Origin: DATDAW01 sp036525185
Lineage (GTDB): Bacteria > Verrucomicrobiota > Verrucomicrobiia > Chthoniobacterales > DASVRZ01
NCBI GenBank assembly: GCA_036525185.1
Contig: DATDAW010000030.1
Coordinates: 1 to 64,000, forward strand
Reading direction: 5' to 3'
DNA length: 64,000 bases
The first letter of the stretch is position 1; every line of letters begins with the position of its first letter. This document shows, in pieces, positions 9,437-18,359 of this stretch. The position numbers were made by a program, and so were the translations under genes. The notes beneath the pieces are model-generated. The model searched no databases, had not been told where the DNA came from, and saw only the letters and a program-made list of their open reading frames with translations.

Positions 9437-12400
9437 ATGTCAGTAAAGTTTGTCTCCCTGTTTATTCTATTTATGCTCCTGTTCTCGCCTGCACGGGTGA
9501 CGTATGGGGGTTCGCCTAACATCTGGCCATCCTCCGCGACGCCGGCTGTCGTCGATTCCGGCCCAGATTCCTCCGTGGAACTCGGCGTCAAGTTCCGATC
9601 CGATGCAGCCGGCAGTATCACGGGGATCCGTTTTTACAAAGCGGGCGCCAATACAGGGACTCACACGGGCAGTCTTTGGTCATCGAATGGCACACGGCTG
9701 GCGCAAGCCACCTTCGCTGGCGAAACTTCTTCGGGCTGGCAACAGGTCAATTTTACAACGCCTGTTCCGATAACGCCCAACACCGTTTACGTAGCTTCCT
9801 ATCATACCAACACGGGGCACTACAGCATTAACACCAACTATTTTTCCACGTCGGGCGTGGACAATCCACCCTTGCATGCCCTCGCCAACGGGGTCAGCGG
9901 GGGCAATGGAGTCTACCGGTATGGCTCTAATAGTGCCTTTCCCAATTCGACGTGGAACGCCTCCAACTATTGGGTGGATGTCGTGTTCCAGCCGGCGGTA
10001 CCTCCTCTCCTTACCTCCGTTACTGTCACGCCTGCCAACGCTGTTCTATCTGTCGGCGGAACCCAACAGTTTACTGCAACGGGAAGCTATTCCGATGGGA
10101 CCAATCAGAACATCACAACCCAGGCCACCTGGACTTCATCAAACACATCCGTTGCCGGCATCAATTCCACCGGTCTGGCTACCGCTGTGTCCGTCGGAAA
10201 CACGACCATCTCCGCAACATTATCCGGAGTGACAGGCAGCACTCCTCTCTCCGTGCAAGTTCCCCCGCTTGCCGTGTCCTCTTCCTCGCTGCCCAATGGC
10301 ATCCTAAACATTCCCTATTCGACAACCTTGACCGCAACGGGGGGCACGCCTCCCTACACGTGGGCCATCGTAAACGGCTCCCTGCCACCTGGCATAACAC
10401 TCAATCCCTCCACCGGAGCGCTCACTGGAACACCAGCGGCCATCGGGACCAGCACATTCACCGTGCTCGCACGCGATTCCGGAAGTCCAAGTCAGACGGC
10501 GACGTGGCCGCTTTCGCTGACCGTTACAACCAGTGCGATCTCGCCGATATTGATTTTGACCAATTCCGCAAATCCGTTTTCCAGCTACTATGCAGAGATT
10601 CTTTTAGCGGAAGGACTGAATGAATTTGCGCTGCTGGACATTTCATCCATGTCCAGCGCAAGTCTGGCACCTTACGATGTGGTCATACTGGGCCAGACGC
10701 CCCTCACCGCCGCGCAGGTTTCCTTGCTAACCGATTGGGTAAACGCCGGAGGCAATCTAATCGCGATGCGTCCCGACAAAAAGCTGGCCACACTGCTTGG
10801 ACTCGTTGACGCTGGCTCAACCCTTTCTGAGGCGTATCTTAAAGTCGATCCGACTACGGCACCTGGAGCAGGTATTGTCAGTGTGACGATGCAATTCCAC
10901 GGAACCGCCGACCGCTACACTCTGGGCATGGCATCGAGGCTGGCCGCGCTTTACTCGAATGCGCAAACGGCCACCCCCAATCCCGCAGTGTCGCTGCGAA
11001 GTGTCGGGTCCAACGGCGGGCACGCAGCGGCTTTCACGTACGATCTCGCCCGATCTGTTGTACACACAAGACAGGGAAACCCAGCCTGGGTCAATCAGGA
11101 CCGCGACGGTCAGCCCCCTATCCGCTCCAACGACCTTTTCTTCGGCAACTGGCCTTCGGATCCCCAACCTGACTGGGTCGACCCGGACAGAATTGCCATA
11201 CCCCAGGCGGATGAACAACAGCGGCTGCTCGCAAACTTGATCGCATACATCAATTTTACCAAAAATGTTCTTCCACGTTTCTGGTATTTTCCACATGGCC
11301 ACAAGGCGGCGGTGGTAATGACCGGCGACGATCATGCAAATGGCGGCACCAAAGGCCGATTCGATCATTACGCTGCGCTCAGCCCCCCTGGCGCATCAGT
11401 GAACGATTGGGAAGCGATTCGCAGCACGTCTTATGTTTACCCAAGCACACCCATTGCGAACGCTCAGGCCTATGACTCTGCCGGATTCGAGATTTCTCTC
11501 CATCTAAATTCAGGCTGCCAGAACTACACCCCTGGTTCCCTCGCGACGCTCTTTTCGGACCAACTCGCGCAGTGGAGTTCATCCTTTCCGGGCCTGCCCT
11601 CGCCTGTAACGCATCGGATGCATTGCCTCGTGTGGGACGACTACACCGCGCTGGCGGAAGGGGAGCTCAGCCACGGAATTCGGCTGGACACCAACTATTA
11701 TTACTGGCCGCCATCGTGGGTGGCGGATCGCCCCGGTCTTTTCACCGGATCCGGAATACCGATGCGTTTCGCCACTGTTCAGGGCGCGGCCATCGATATC
11801 TACCAGGCTCCGACCCAAATGACTGACGAGTCCAGCCAGAGTTATCCGTTCACCGCGAACACTCTCCTTGATCGAGCCCTTGGACCGGAAGGCTATTACG
11901 GTGCATTTGTCGCCAACATGCACACGGATACGGTCGGCAGCGCAGGTTCCGATGCGATTGTCTCCTCGGCCATGGCCCGTGGCGTACCGATCATTTCCGC
12001 CCGTCAATTGCTCAAGTGGCTCGACGCACGGAACGCCTCCACCATTCAATACATCGAAAAGAATGGAAATACCCAGACGTTCTCAATCTCAGCCCACCCC
12101 GAAGCCCAAGGCCTGATTGCCATGGCACCCATTCCTCCCGGCTCGAGCATAAGTAGCGTGAAGCGGAACGGCTCGACGCTTGCCTTCTCCACGAGCGTTG
12201 TCAAAGGCATGGAATACGCCGTTTTCGAAGCGAGCACCGGCGCCTATGAAATAAACATCGCCTCCGACGCAACGCCTCCCACAATCACGAGTGTCTCCCC
12301 TGCCAACGGCGGGACCAACATCAGCCCTTTCGCCCAACTCGAGGTAGATTTCAGCGAACCCATGCTCGCCGCGACTATCAATACCACCAGTTTCTTCTTG

Positions 12401-13093
12401 AAAACGGCTTCCGGCAGTCCCGTGCCAGCAAGCGTTTCCTATGATAGCACTAGCCGGCAAGCCTTTTTGTCACCAAACAACCCTTTGGCACCCTCAACCG
12501 GTTACACAGCAACCGTTAAAGGCGGCTCAGGCGGCGTTACAGACACAAACGGAAACGCTTTAGCCAACGACTTTACGTGGTCGTTCAATACCGCCAGCAA
12601 TAGCTCTTATAGTATCTGGTCGGCAGCTCCGGTCCCCGGTGTCGTTGATCAGGGTCCGGACAATCCCGTGGAACTTGGAATCAAGTTTCGCTCTGACGTC
12701 GCTGGAACTATTACGGCGATCCGCTTCTATAAATCCACAGGCAATACGGGCACCCATGTTGGGAACTTGTGGTCGAACACAGGCACGCTGCTAGCCACGG
12801 TCACCTTTACTGGCGAAACCGCTTCCGGGTGGCAGCAGGCGAACTTCAATACGCCCGTGGCAGTTGCCGCCAACACGGTCTACATTGCGTCCTATCACAC
12901 AAACACCGGACACTACAGCATAAACAGCAACTACTTCTCCGCCTCGGGTGTGGACAACACACCGTTGCATGCCCCTTCCGCCGGTGAGAGTGGAGGAAAC
13001 GGAGTGTATCGATATGGTTCCAACAGCGGCTTTCCCAACCAAACATGGAATGCCACCAACTATTGGGTCGACGTCGTCTTTAGACCGAACTAA
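9437..13093 (+). CDS. Secreted NodB-like polysaccharide deacetylase with DUF4082, BIG2, He_PIG and Big_5 domains
   Basis: 1218 residues. Residues 1-~24 are a signal peptide (basic start, hydrophobic core). Then come DUF4082 (~27-185), BIG2 (~191-273), He_PIG (~276-364), a ThuA/amidotransferase-like Rossmann unit (~368-600; VVILGQTPLTAAQV, WVNAGGNLIAMRP), a NodB-like region (~608-940), a Big_5 Ig-like domain (~945-1055; FSEPM) and a final DUF4082 (~1057-1218). In the NodB-like part, TGDDHA with D631 and D632 resembles the metal/base Asp pair of carbohydrate esterase family 4, and H689 in the SLHLNSG strand is a candidate metal ligand. It follows the previous gene by 36 bases and shares its domain set. 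It probably binds and deacetylates an extracellular glycan; catalysis is inferred. Confidence 0.83.
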   Translation: MSVKFVSLFILFMLLFSPARVTYGGSPNIWPSSATPAVVDSGPDSSVELGVKFRSDAAGSITGIRFYKAGANTGTHTGSLWSSNGTRLAQATFAGETSSGWQQVNFTTPVPITPNTVYVASYHTNTGHYSINTNYFSTSGVDNPPLHALANGVSGGNGVYRYGSNSAFPNSTWNASNYWVDVVFQPAVPPLLTSVTVTPANAVLSVGGTQQFTATGSYSDGTNQNITTQATWTSSNTSVAGINSTGLATAVSVGNTTISATLSGVTGSTPLSVQVPPLAVSSSSLPNGILNIPYSTTLTATGGTPPYTWAIVNGSLPPGITLNPSTGALTGTPAAIGTSTFTVLARDSGSPSQTATWPLSLTVTTSAISPILILTNSANPFSSYYAEILLAEGLNEFALLDISSMSSASLAPYDVVILGQTPLTAAQVSLLTDWVNAGGNLIAMRPDKKLATLLGLVDAGSTLSEAYLKVDPTTAPGAGIVSVTMQFHGTADRYTLGMASRLAALYSNAQTATPNPAVSLRSVGSNGGHAAAFTYDLARSVVHTRQGNPAWVNQDRDGQPPIRSNDLFFGNWPSDPQPDWVDPDRIAIPQADEQQRLLANLIAYINFTKNVLPRFWYFPHGHKAAVVMTGDDHANGGTKGRFDHYAALSPPGASVNDWEAIRSTSYVYPSTPIANAQAYDSAGFEISLHLNSGCQNYTPGSLATLFSDQLAQWSSSFPGLPSPVTHRMHCLVWDDYTALAEGELSHGIRLDTNYYYWPPSWVADRPGLFTGSGIPMRFATVQGAAIDIYQAPTQMTDESSQSYPFTANTLLDRALGPEGYYGAFVANMHTDTVGSAGSDAIVSSAMARGVPIISARQLLKWLDARNASTIQYIEKNGNTQTFSISAHPEAQGLIAMAPIPPGSSISSVKRNGSTLAFSTSVVKGMEYAVFEASTGAYEINIASDATPPTITSVSPANGGTNISPFAQLEVDFSEPMLAATINTTSFFLKTASGSPVPASVSYDSTSRQAFLSPNNPLAPSTGYTATVKGGSGGVTDTNGNALANDFTWSFNTASNSSYSIWSAAPVPGVVDQGPDNPVELGIKFRSDVAGTITAIRFYKSTGNTGTHVGNLWSNTGTLLATVTFTGETASGWQQANFNTPVAVAANTVYIASYHTNTGHYSINSNYFSASGVDNTPLHAPSAGESGGNGVYRYGSNSGFPNQTWNATNYWVDVVFRPN

Positions 13094-13098
13094 ATCAG

Positions 13099-14121
13099 AT
13101 GATCGCCCCCCTTGCTCCAGGGTTTTCTCCTGAACGCCTCTGCGCGCTAATGCGTCAGGCTATCGCCTCAATGCATCTCGATCTGACTGGCATAACCATA
13201 CTCACAGAAGCCGCGAGCGGCGCTTACGGCGTGACACCCGTCATCGCCGCGCTGGCCAAGGCGCAGCACGTTCACGCAGTCACCCGCTCAAGCCGGTATG
13301 GTTCCACGGAGGAAGTCGCGACGTGGACCAGAGACCTAGCACTAAAAGCAGGTGTCTCGGACCGTATCTCCGTCTCTGAATCGGTCTCGCCGGACATTCT
13401 TCCAGATGTCAATCTGGTTACCAACAGCGGTCATCTCAGGCCGATTACGTCAACGATTATTCATCATCTGCCCGCGAGGTCGGTCATTGCATTGATGTTT
13501 GAGGCTTGGGAATTCCGCAGCCAGGACATCGATGCGGCTGCTTGTCGGCGCAGAGGCATACCCGTCATTGGTGTCAACGAGCATCATGCGGCGGTCGACG
13601 TCTTCTCTTATCTCGGCCCCCTTTGCGTCAAACTTTTACAGGACGCCGGCTTGTCTGTTTATCGCAACCGAATCGCTGTTCTTTGCGATAACGGTTTCGA
13701 TGAACCTATTCTAAGGGGTCTCACCGGATTGAGGGCAGACGTTCGTCTTGTGTCTGCCGTCGAGGCTCTGCACAAGGACGATTGGGATGCGATTCTAGTG
13801 GCTCTGCAACCGGGATTCGAACCCCGGATCGGGCTACGCGAGGCGTCTTATCTGGCATCGATTTGCGGTCCCGGAACAGTCATCGTTCAGTTGTGGGGCG
13901 ACATGGATCGCCGCGCGCTCGCGGACTTCGGCCTCCCAGTCTGGCCCCCGTCATCCCCGCCACGCGGCCACATGGCTATCCTGCTTTCAGCCATCGGTCC
14001 CGACCCCATCGTGCGTTTGCAAACCGGCGGTCTCCGTGCCGCAGAATGGGTTTTTCGGGGGGGCGCGATCATGCCTGACGGCTTCGCGCAATTGGTGGAT
14101 CTGGACGCCATCGTTCCATGA
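13099..14121 (+). CDS. Unidentified Rossmann-like protein of a sugar-modification module
   Basis: A 340-residue soluble protein that I cannot assign to a named family. The architecture looks like two Rossmann-like halves. Residues ~28-120 start with an ITILTEAASGAYGV strand-turn-helix, and residues ~165-290 read RGIPVIGVNEHH and later IAVLCDNGFDEPIL, reminiscent of D-2-hydroxyacid dehydrogenase-like folds. A clean GxGxxG is missing, so NAD binding is not assured. It begins 5 bases after the deacetylase gene and overlaps the formyltransferase gene by 4 bases (ATGA at 14118), so it is very probably translated with the sugar-modifying enzymes and may reduce or dehydrate the same intermediate. 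Confidence 0.72.
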   Translation: MIAPLAPGFSPERLCALMRQAIASMHLDLTGITILTEAASGAYGVTPVIAALAKAQHVHAVTRSSRYGSTEEVATWTRDLALKAGVSDRISVSESVSPDILPDVNLVTNSGHLRPITSTIIHHLPARSVIALMFEAWEFRSQDIDAAACRRRGIPVIGVNEHHAAVDVFSYLGPLCVKLLQDAGLSVYRNRIAVLCDNGFDEPILRGLTGLRADVRLVSAVEALHKDDWDAILVALQPGFEPRIGLREASYLASICGPGTVIVQLWGDMDRRALADFGLPVWPPSSPPRGHMAILLSAIGPDPIVRLQTGGLRAAEWVFRGGAIMPDGFAQLVDLDAIVP

Positions 14122-15092
14122 ACGCTTACGAAAAACCGGCTGTTCTTTTGATCGGCGAGGGCATCACGGCCCTGACTGCCTTGCGCTCGCTTCTAACGCG
14201 TTGCCGTGTCGCCGCCATTGTCCGTAAGGCGGCATTTGCGGCCACGGATCCTGTGCATGTGCTTGCATACGAAGAAGAAATTCCCACGTATGATGTCAGT
14301 CGACCTTCTGAACTCGCCGATCTCGTCAAAGCAATCCAGCCGGACGCGGTCGTTATTTCATCGTTTCATCATATACTGCCAGCTGAGACGCTCTCATTGA
14401 GCCGCTTTGTCAACGTGCATTACTCGCCGCTGCCCCGCTACCGCGGCCGGGCCAATGTTAATTGGGCAATCATCAACGGTGAACCGTCGGCTGCCATCAG
14501 CATCCACATGATCACACCTGGCCTGGATAGCGGCAATCTGCTTTATCAGGAAGAAATTCCAATTCGTTTGAATGATACTGCCGGCACTCTTTATGCCCAG
14601 TTGAACGCCATCCAGGAGCGCGAGCTGGCTGGTGCCGTTTTACGTATGTTGGCGGGCGATCCGGGCCGGCCGCAGGATCATGAAAGGGCAACATACGGAT
14701 GCGCGCGGGTGCCAGGCGACGGTGAAATCGATTGGAAAGCATCGACGGTTGGTATTGATCGGTTGATCCGCGGCCTGTCACCGTTTCCACTGTTCCCGGG
14801 GGCGTTTACGTTTTTTGACATGCGACGCTGGATCGTCACGCAAGCCCAACCAGCGCCTGGCGCGCCCGCTTATGAGGGACGCGTGCCTGGTCGGGTCGTC
14901 GGGCGTTCAGCGAAATCCGGGTGGGTGGATGTGTTAACCGGAGACGGTATTCTCCGTTTAATGGAAATGGCCGAGCCCTCAGGACGAACTTTTCACCCTG
15001 CCACACTCATTTCCTCCACACGCGACACGCTTGGAATTTCAGTGGCGGATCTACTAACCCGCATCGAGATATTTTCAACTACTAAATCATGA
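14118..15092 (+). CDS. Formyltransferase (methionyl-tRNA formyltransferase-like, probable sugar N-formyltransferase)
   Basis: 324 residues of the formyl_trans_N fold, which uses N10-formyl-tetrahydrofolate. The catalytic trio is visible as N99, H101 (in VNVHYSPLPRYRG) and D137 (in PGLDSGNLL), and the segment NWAIINGE matches the family. The C-terminal region (from ~200) has the DGEIDW segment also seen in tRNA formyltransferases and sugar formyltransferases. Because it sits between a Rossmann-like protein, an epimerase and an aminotransferase in overlapping genes, it more likely formylates an amino sugar nucleotide than initiator tRNA. Both ends overlap their neighbours by ATGA. Confidence 0.85.
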   Translation: MNAYEKPAVLLIGEGITALTALRSLLTRCRVAAIVRKAAFAATDPVHVLAYEEEIPTYDVSRPSELADLVKAIQPDAVVISSFHHILPAETLSLSRFVNVHYSPLPRYRGRANVNWAIINGEPSAAISIHMITPGLDSGNLLYQEEIPIRLNDTAGTLYAQLNAIQERELAGAVLRMLAGDPGRPQDHERATYGCARVPGDGEIDWKASTVGIDRLIRGLSPFPLFPGAFTFFDMRRWIVTQAQPAPGAPAYEGRVPGRVVGRSAKSGWVDVLTGDGILRLMEMAEPSGRTFHPATLISSTRDTLGISVADLLTRIEIFSTTKS

Positions 15093-16093
15093 ATGGTTAT
15101 AAAAGAGCCCTAATAACAGGGGGAGCCGGATTGATAGGCTCCCATATCGCAGATAAATTAGTTGGCGAAGACTACGACGAAATCGTGGTTCTCGACAATT
15201 TCACACGAGGATGGCAAAAGAATCTGGACGCGGTCGCCGCTTCGGGAAAGCTCACCTTGGTCGAAGGTGATATCTGCGATGTGAATCTCGTTCGCGAGGT
15301 CATGGACGGCATTGACATTGTTTTTCATGAAGCGGCCATCCGTATCACGCAATGCGCCGAAAATCCCCGGCTGGCTCACGATGTCCTGGCGACCGGAACG
15401 TTTAATATTCTCGAGGCAGCCGCATCATCTGCGGTCAAGCGGATCGTCTATGCATCCTCTGCCTCCCTCTATGGTCAGGCCGAAGAGTTTCCGACCAACG
15501 AAGATCATCATGGCTATGGCAATCGAACCATCTACGGCGCTGTCAAGCTTTACGGCGAAGGTCTCCTCCGCAGTTTTTATGAAATGTATGGATTGAACTA
15601 TGTTGCGCTGCGTTATTTCAATGTCTACGGTCCGCGAATGGACGCGTTTGGGGTCTACACAGAAGTCATGATCCGATGGATGGAGCGTCTGTCGCGAGGC
15701 GAACCGTGCGTCATTCTGGGCGATGGCAGCCAGACGATGGACTTTGTTTTCGTGGACGATGTTGCCCGGGCGAATTTGATGGCAGCGAAGTCCTCCATCA
15801 CAGACGATGTCATTAATATTGCCAGCGGAACGGAGACCAGCCTTGCACAATTAGCCGAAACATTGGGCCGTGTAATGGGAGTCCGTTTGGCTCCCGTGTT
15901 TGGCCCGGCCCGCAAGGCAACTCCTGTGTGGCGGCGACTGGCCGACGTGAGCAAAGCAAAACGTCGCCTCGGATTTCAGGCGCAGGTATCCCTGGAAGCA
16001 GGTTTAAAACGTCTGGTGGAATGGTGGTCACAAGCCCGTAACCCAAACGCAGCAGTTTTCCATGATTCCCATAGCCAAACCGCTGTTGGATGA
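15089..16093 (+). CDS. NAD-dependent sugar nucleotide epimerase/dehydratase (extended SDR)
   Basis: 334 residues of the extended short-chain dehydrogenase family. G11-x-x-G14-x-x-G17 (ITGGAGLIGSH) binds NAD, YASSASLYG supplies the catalytic serine, and Y149-x-x-x-K153 is the active pair. RYFNVYGPRMD and FVFVDDVARAN are standard substrate-side motifs of UDP-sugar epimerases and 4,6-dehydratases. The exact reaction cannot be read off, but with the aminotransferase directly downstream it probably supplies a keto- or epimerised nucleotide sugar. It overlaps the formyltransferase by 4 bases and the aminotransferase by 32 bases. Confidence 0.9.
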   Translation: MNGYKRALITGGAGLIGSHIADKLVGEDYDEIVVLDNFTRGWQKNLDAVAASGKLTLVEGDICDVNLVREVMDGIDIVFHEAAIRITQCAENPRLAHDVLATGTFNILEAAASSAVKRIVYASSASLYGQAEEFPTNEDHHGYGNRTIYGAVKLYGEGLLRSFYEMYGLNYVALRYFNVYGPRMDAFGVYTEVMIRWMERLSRGEPCVILGDGSQTMDFVFVDDVARANLMAAKSSITDDVINIASGTETSLAQLAETLGRVMGVRLAPVFGPARKATPVWRRLADVSKAKRRLGFQAQVSLEAGLKRLVEWWSQARNPNAAVFHDSHSQTAVG

Positions 16094-17246
16094 ACGCGAA
16101 GCGGACGCCGTCCGCCGAGTGATTGGATCCGGCTGGATAACGCAAGGCCCGGAGGTTGCCGCTTTCGAGCAGGAGTTTGGTGAACGGGTTGGAGCACAGT
16201 ACGCCTGCGCCGTGTCCAATTGCACGGCGGCATTGCACCTGGCCTTGCTCGCGGCTGGGGTTCGGCCAGGTGATGAAGTGATAACCGTCAGCCATTCGTT
16301 CATCGCGACGGCCAACAGTATTCGATACTGTGGCGCAACACCCGTTTTCGTCGATATCAGCGCCGATACGTTCAATATGGATCCCGCTTTGGTCGATGCA
16401 GCGATCAGCCCGCGAACCAAAGCCATCCTGTGCGTTCATCAAATCGGCATGCCCTGCGATCTCCATCGCATCGGCTGGATCGCGCAAAAGCATTCGCTTC
16501 CGCTAATCGAAGACGCGGCCTGTGCGATCGGAAGCGAAATTCAATGGGATGGAGCCTGGGAACGGATCGGAAAACCGCACAGCGACGCTGCGTGTTTCTC
16601 TTTCCATCCACGGAAAATTTTGACTACTGGAGATGGCGGGATGATTACGACCAGACACAAGGGCTGGGACGCAAAATTCCGGTTGTGGCGCCAGCACAGC
16701 ATGTCCGTCCCGGATACTGTGCGCCACGGCTCCAACGAGGTGATCTTCGAAAGTTACCCGGAGATCGGTTTTAATTACCGCATGACTGATGTCCAGGCGG
16801 CGATCGGGCGGCAACAACTCAGACGACTTCCCGAGATCGTCGCGCGGAGACGTCAGCTCGCCGCCGTGTATATGACTTTGCTGGCGGATATTGATGGATT
16901 GCGCCTCCCGACAGAGCCCGACTGCGTCCGGAGCAACTGGCAGAGTTTTGCAATCCGGCTGCCTGAAGGCGTCGATCAAAAAACGGTGATGCAGTCCCTG
17001 CTCGATGATGGCATCGCCACGCGCCGCGGGATCATGTGCGCGCATCGTGAACGCGCCTTCATGTGGGAGCCCTGGAGGGCCTCGGGGAGTCTTTCCCAAA
17101 GCGAACAGGCCCAGGATGAATGCATCCTCCTGCCCCTCTTCCATCAACTTACACGCGAAGAACAACACTTGATCGGTGCCCGCGTCCATAGCGCGATCGA
17201 GTCGGCGAGCCGTAATCGAATGCTGCCTGCCGCGAATGTTCGGTGA
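16062..17246 (+). CDS. DegT/DnrJ/EryC1/StrS aminotransferase (PLP-dependent sugar aminotransferase)
   Basis: 394 residues. The start motif IPIAKPLLDEREADAV and SGWITQGPEVAAFEQEF are typical of PerA/ArnB/StrS enzymes that transfer an amino group from glutamate to a keto-sugar nucleotide. SNCTAALHLAL is the PLP-phosphate binding region, IEDAACAIGS carries the Asp that pairs with the pyridine nitrogen, and K185 in FHPRKILTTGDGG is the Schiff-base lysine. FNYRMTDVQAAIG is also conserved. Together with the formyltransferase this supports production of an N-formylated amino sugar such as a formamido-dideoxyhexose. The 32-base overlap with the epimerase gene suggests coupled translation. Confidence 0.92.
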   Translation: MIPIAKPLLDEREADAVRRVIGSGWITQGPEVAAFEQEFGERVGAQYACAVSNCTAALHLALLAAGVRPGDEVITVSHSFIATANSIRYCGATPVFVDISADTFNMDPALVDAAISPRTKAILCVHQIGMPCDLHRIGWIAQKHSLPLIEDAACAIGSEIQWDGAWERIGKPHSDAACFSFHPRKILTTGDGGMITTRHKGWDAKFRLWRQHSMSVPDTVRHGSNEVIFESYPEIGFNYRMTDVQAAIGRQQLRRLPEIVARRRQLAAVYMTLLADIDGLRLPTEPDCVRSNWQSFAIRLPEGVDQKTVMQSLLDDGIATRRGIMCAHRERAFMWEPWRASGSLSQSEQAQDECILLPLFHQLTREEQHLIGARVHSAIESASRNRMLPAANVR

Positions 17247-17423
17247 GTCAGCATTTTCCCCGTTGAGAAGCCGAGACGATCGCGCGACGAATCTCCCTCC
17301 CCAAAACATTTCGCTGCATCGATAGCAGACACATTCCTTTCGCCGGCACAACACTATGGATCGACGCGGTGACCACCGAAACGTCAAAGATTCGTTTCGC
17401 GCACTTTCCATCCTCGAATACCT

Positions 17424-18026
17424 ATGAAAACAATCTTCACCTCCCGCATCTGCATATTCGGAATCCTTGCTCTGTTCGTTGTCATGGAGAACGGCTGCCA
17501 GACTCCCACCGTGTTTCCACAATACCTTACAACGGAAACGCCGGTTTCCTTGAGCCCCGGCGATACCTTAAAACTTTCGTTTTCGGGGTCGCCCGAGCTT
17601 AACCAGGTCCAACGAATACGCTCCGATGGAACGATAACCCTGCCCATGATAGGAGAAATCACCGCACGCGGAAAGACCCTAAGCAACTTTCAGAATGAGT
17701 TGACTGGCCTTTACAAATCCCAATTACAGAACAGTGAAGTGATTGTCACCCTCGAAAGCGGCGGCATTTCCGTGGTCGTCTCCGGGAATGTCGTCAACCC
17801 GGGGCGCCTCGAATTCGGGAAACCCACGACGGCCCTTCAAGCTCTCATGCAAGCCGGCGGAGCCAACGAATTCGGAGACATCCGGAAAGTTCATCTCGTT
17901 CGCCTCCATGGCGGCCGGCAATTCACACAGATTGTTGATCTGAGTTTAACCCTGGACGGTCAAACGACGCAGGCGCTTTATCTCAAAGACGGCGACGTCA
18001 TTTACGTCCCGCAACGGTTTTTCTGA
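17424..18026 (+). CDS. Polysaccharide export protein, OPX/Wza family (short form)
   Basis: 200 residues. An N-terminal hydrophobic segment ends at ENGC25Q, which could be a lipoprotein cysteine although the lipobox is poor. Residues ~38-112 form the Poly_export domain (LSPGDTLKLSFSG, RIRSDGTITLPMIGEI), and ~115-195 an SLBB domain (VVVSGNVVNPGRLEF, QAGGANEFG). The protein is much shorter than E. coli Wza and lacks an obvious C-terminal membrane helix, as is common for short OPX proteins that pair with a separate outer-membrane barrel. A barrel gene lies downstream after a strong hairpin. Confidence 0.9.
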   Translation: MKTIFTSRICIFGILALFVVMENGCQTPTVFPQYLTTETPVSLSPGDTLKLSFSGSPELNQVQRIRSDGTITLPMIGEITARGKTLSNFQNELTGLYKSQLQNSEVIVTLESGGISVVVSGNVVNPGRLEFGKPTTALQALMQAGGANEFGDIRKVHLVRLHGGRQFTQIVDLSLTLDGQTTQALYLKDGDVIYVPQRFF

Positions 18027-18359
18027 CAGGCTCAGACGCGCTGCATTTAGGTCAAACGGGAAAAAAACAGATTTGGCGTTGGTTCGTCTCGGACGGGCCA
18101 ACGCCAAATCTGTTTTACCGTTATGATAAGCGGCGATCGCTCGCATGTAAGCCTTTTTCCTACATCATGACTTCCTATCTGCCTTCGTTAGTTGGAGCCC
18201 TCCTCCTACTCCGCACCACTCCGGTGCCGTCTTTAGATTTTAATCGGTCTGGTTCAGGTTAAAAAATAGTCTTGCAACCCACTATTCCACGAATAATCTC
18301 GACGCCAATCAGACCAACACGGACAAATCTGACGCATTTCAGGAAACCAAGGCTAATCA
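18027..18359 (+). other. 333-base intergenic region with a strong hairpin
   Basis: No gene is visible here. The notable content is the long inverted repeat at 18064-18116, given separately. The remainder, 18120-18359, includes a weaker ATGTA/TACAT pair near 18144-18164 and a fairly AT-rich patch around 18236-18300 (with TTAAAAAATAG). That patch is where a promoter for the beta-barrel gene would be expected, but no clear -35/-10 pair can be named. Confidence 0.5.
18064..18116. terminator. Perfect 19-base inverted repeat, probable bidirectional terminator
   Basis: The arms at 18064-18082 and 18098-18116 are exact reverse complements (19 of 19), separated by a 15-base loop. The left arm starts with four A and is preceded by three more (A run 18061-18067), and the right arm ends in four T. 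The shape is an intrinsic terminator usable in either direction, with the longer T run (seven) when read on the - strand. It lies 38 bases after the OPX stop codon, so on the + strand it would end or attenuate the OPX transcript before the barrel gene. Confidence 0.75.

Noticed and set aside
13810..13827. A sequence on the - strand that looks like a tRNA T-arm (GGGGTTCGAATCCC core)
   Set aside because: No matching acceptor stem, D-arm or anticodon arm can be built from the flanking 70 bases, and it lies inside a well-supported coding sequence (GFEPR in the protein).
16503..17522. A 339-codon open frame on the - strand
   Set aside because: Antisense to the aminotransferase, which has its catalytic lysine and family blocks; no motif on the opposite strand.
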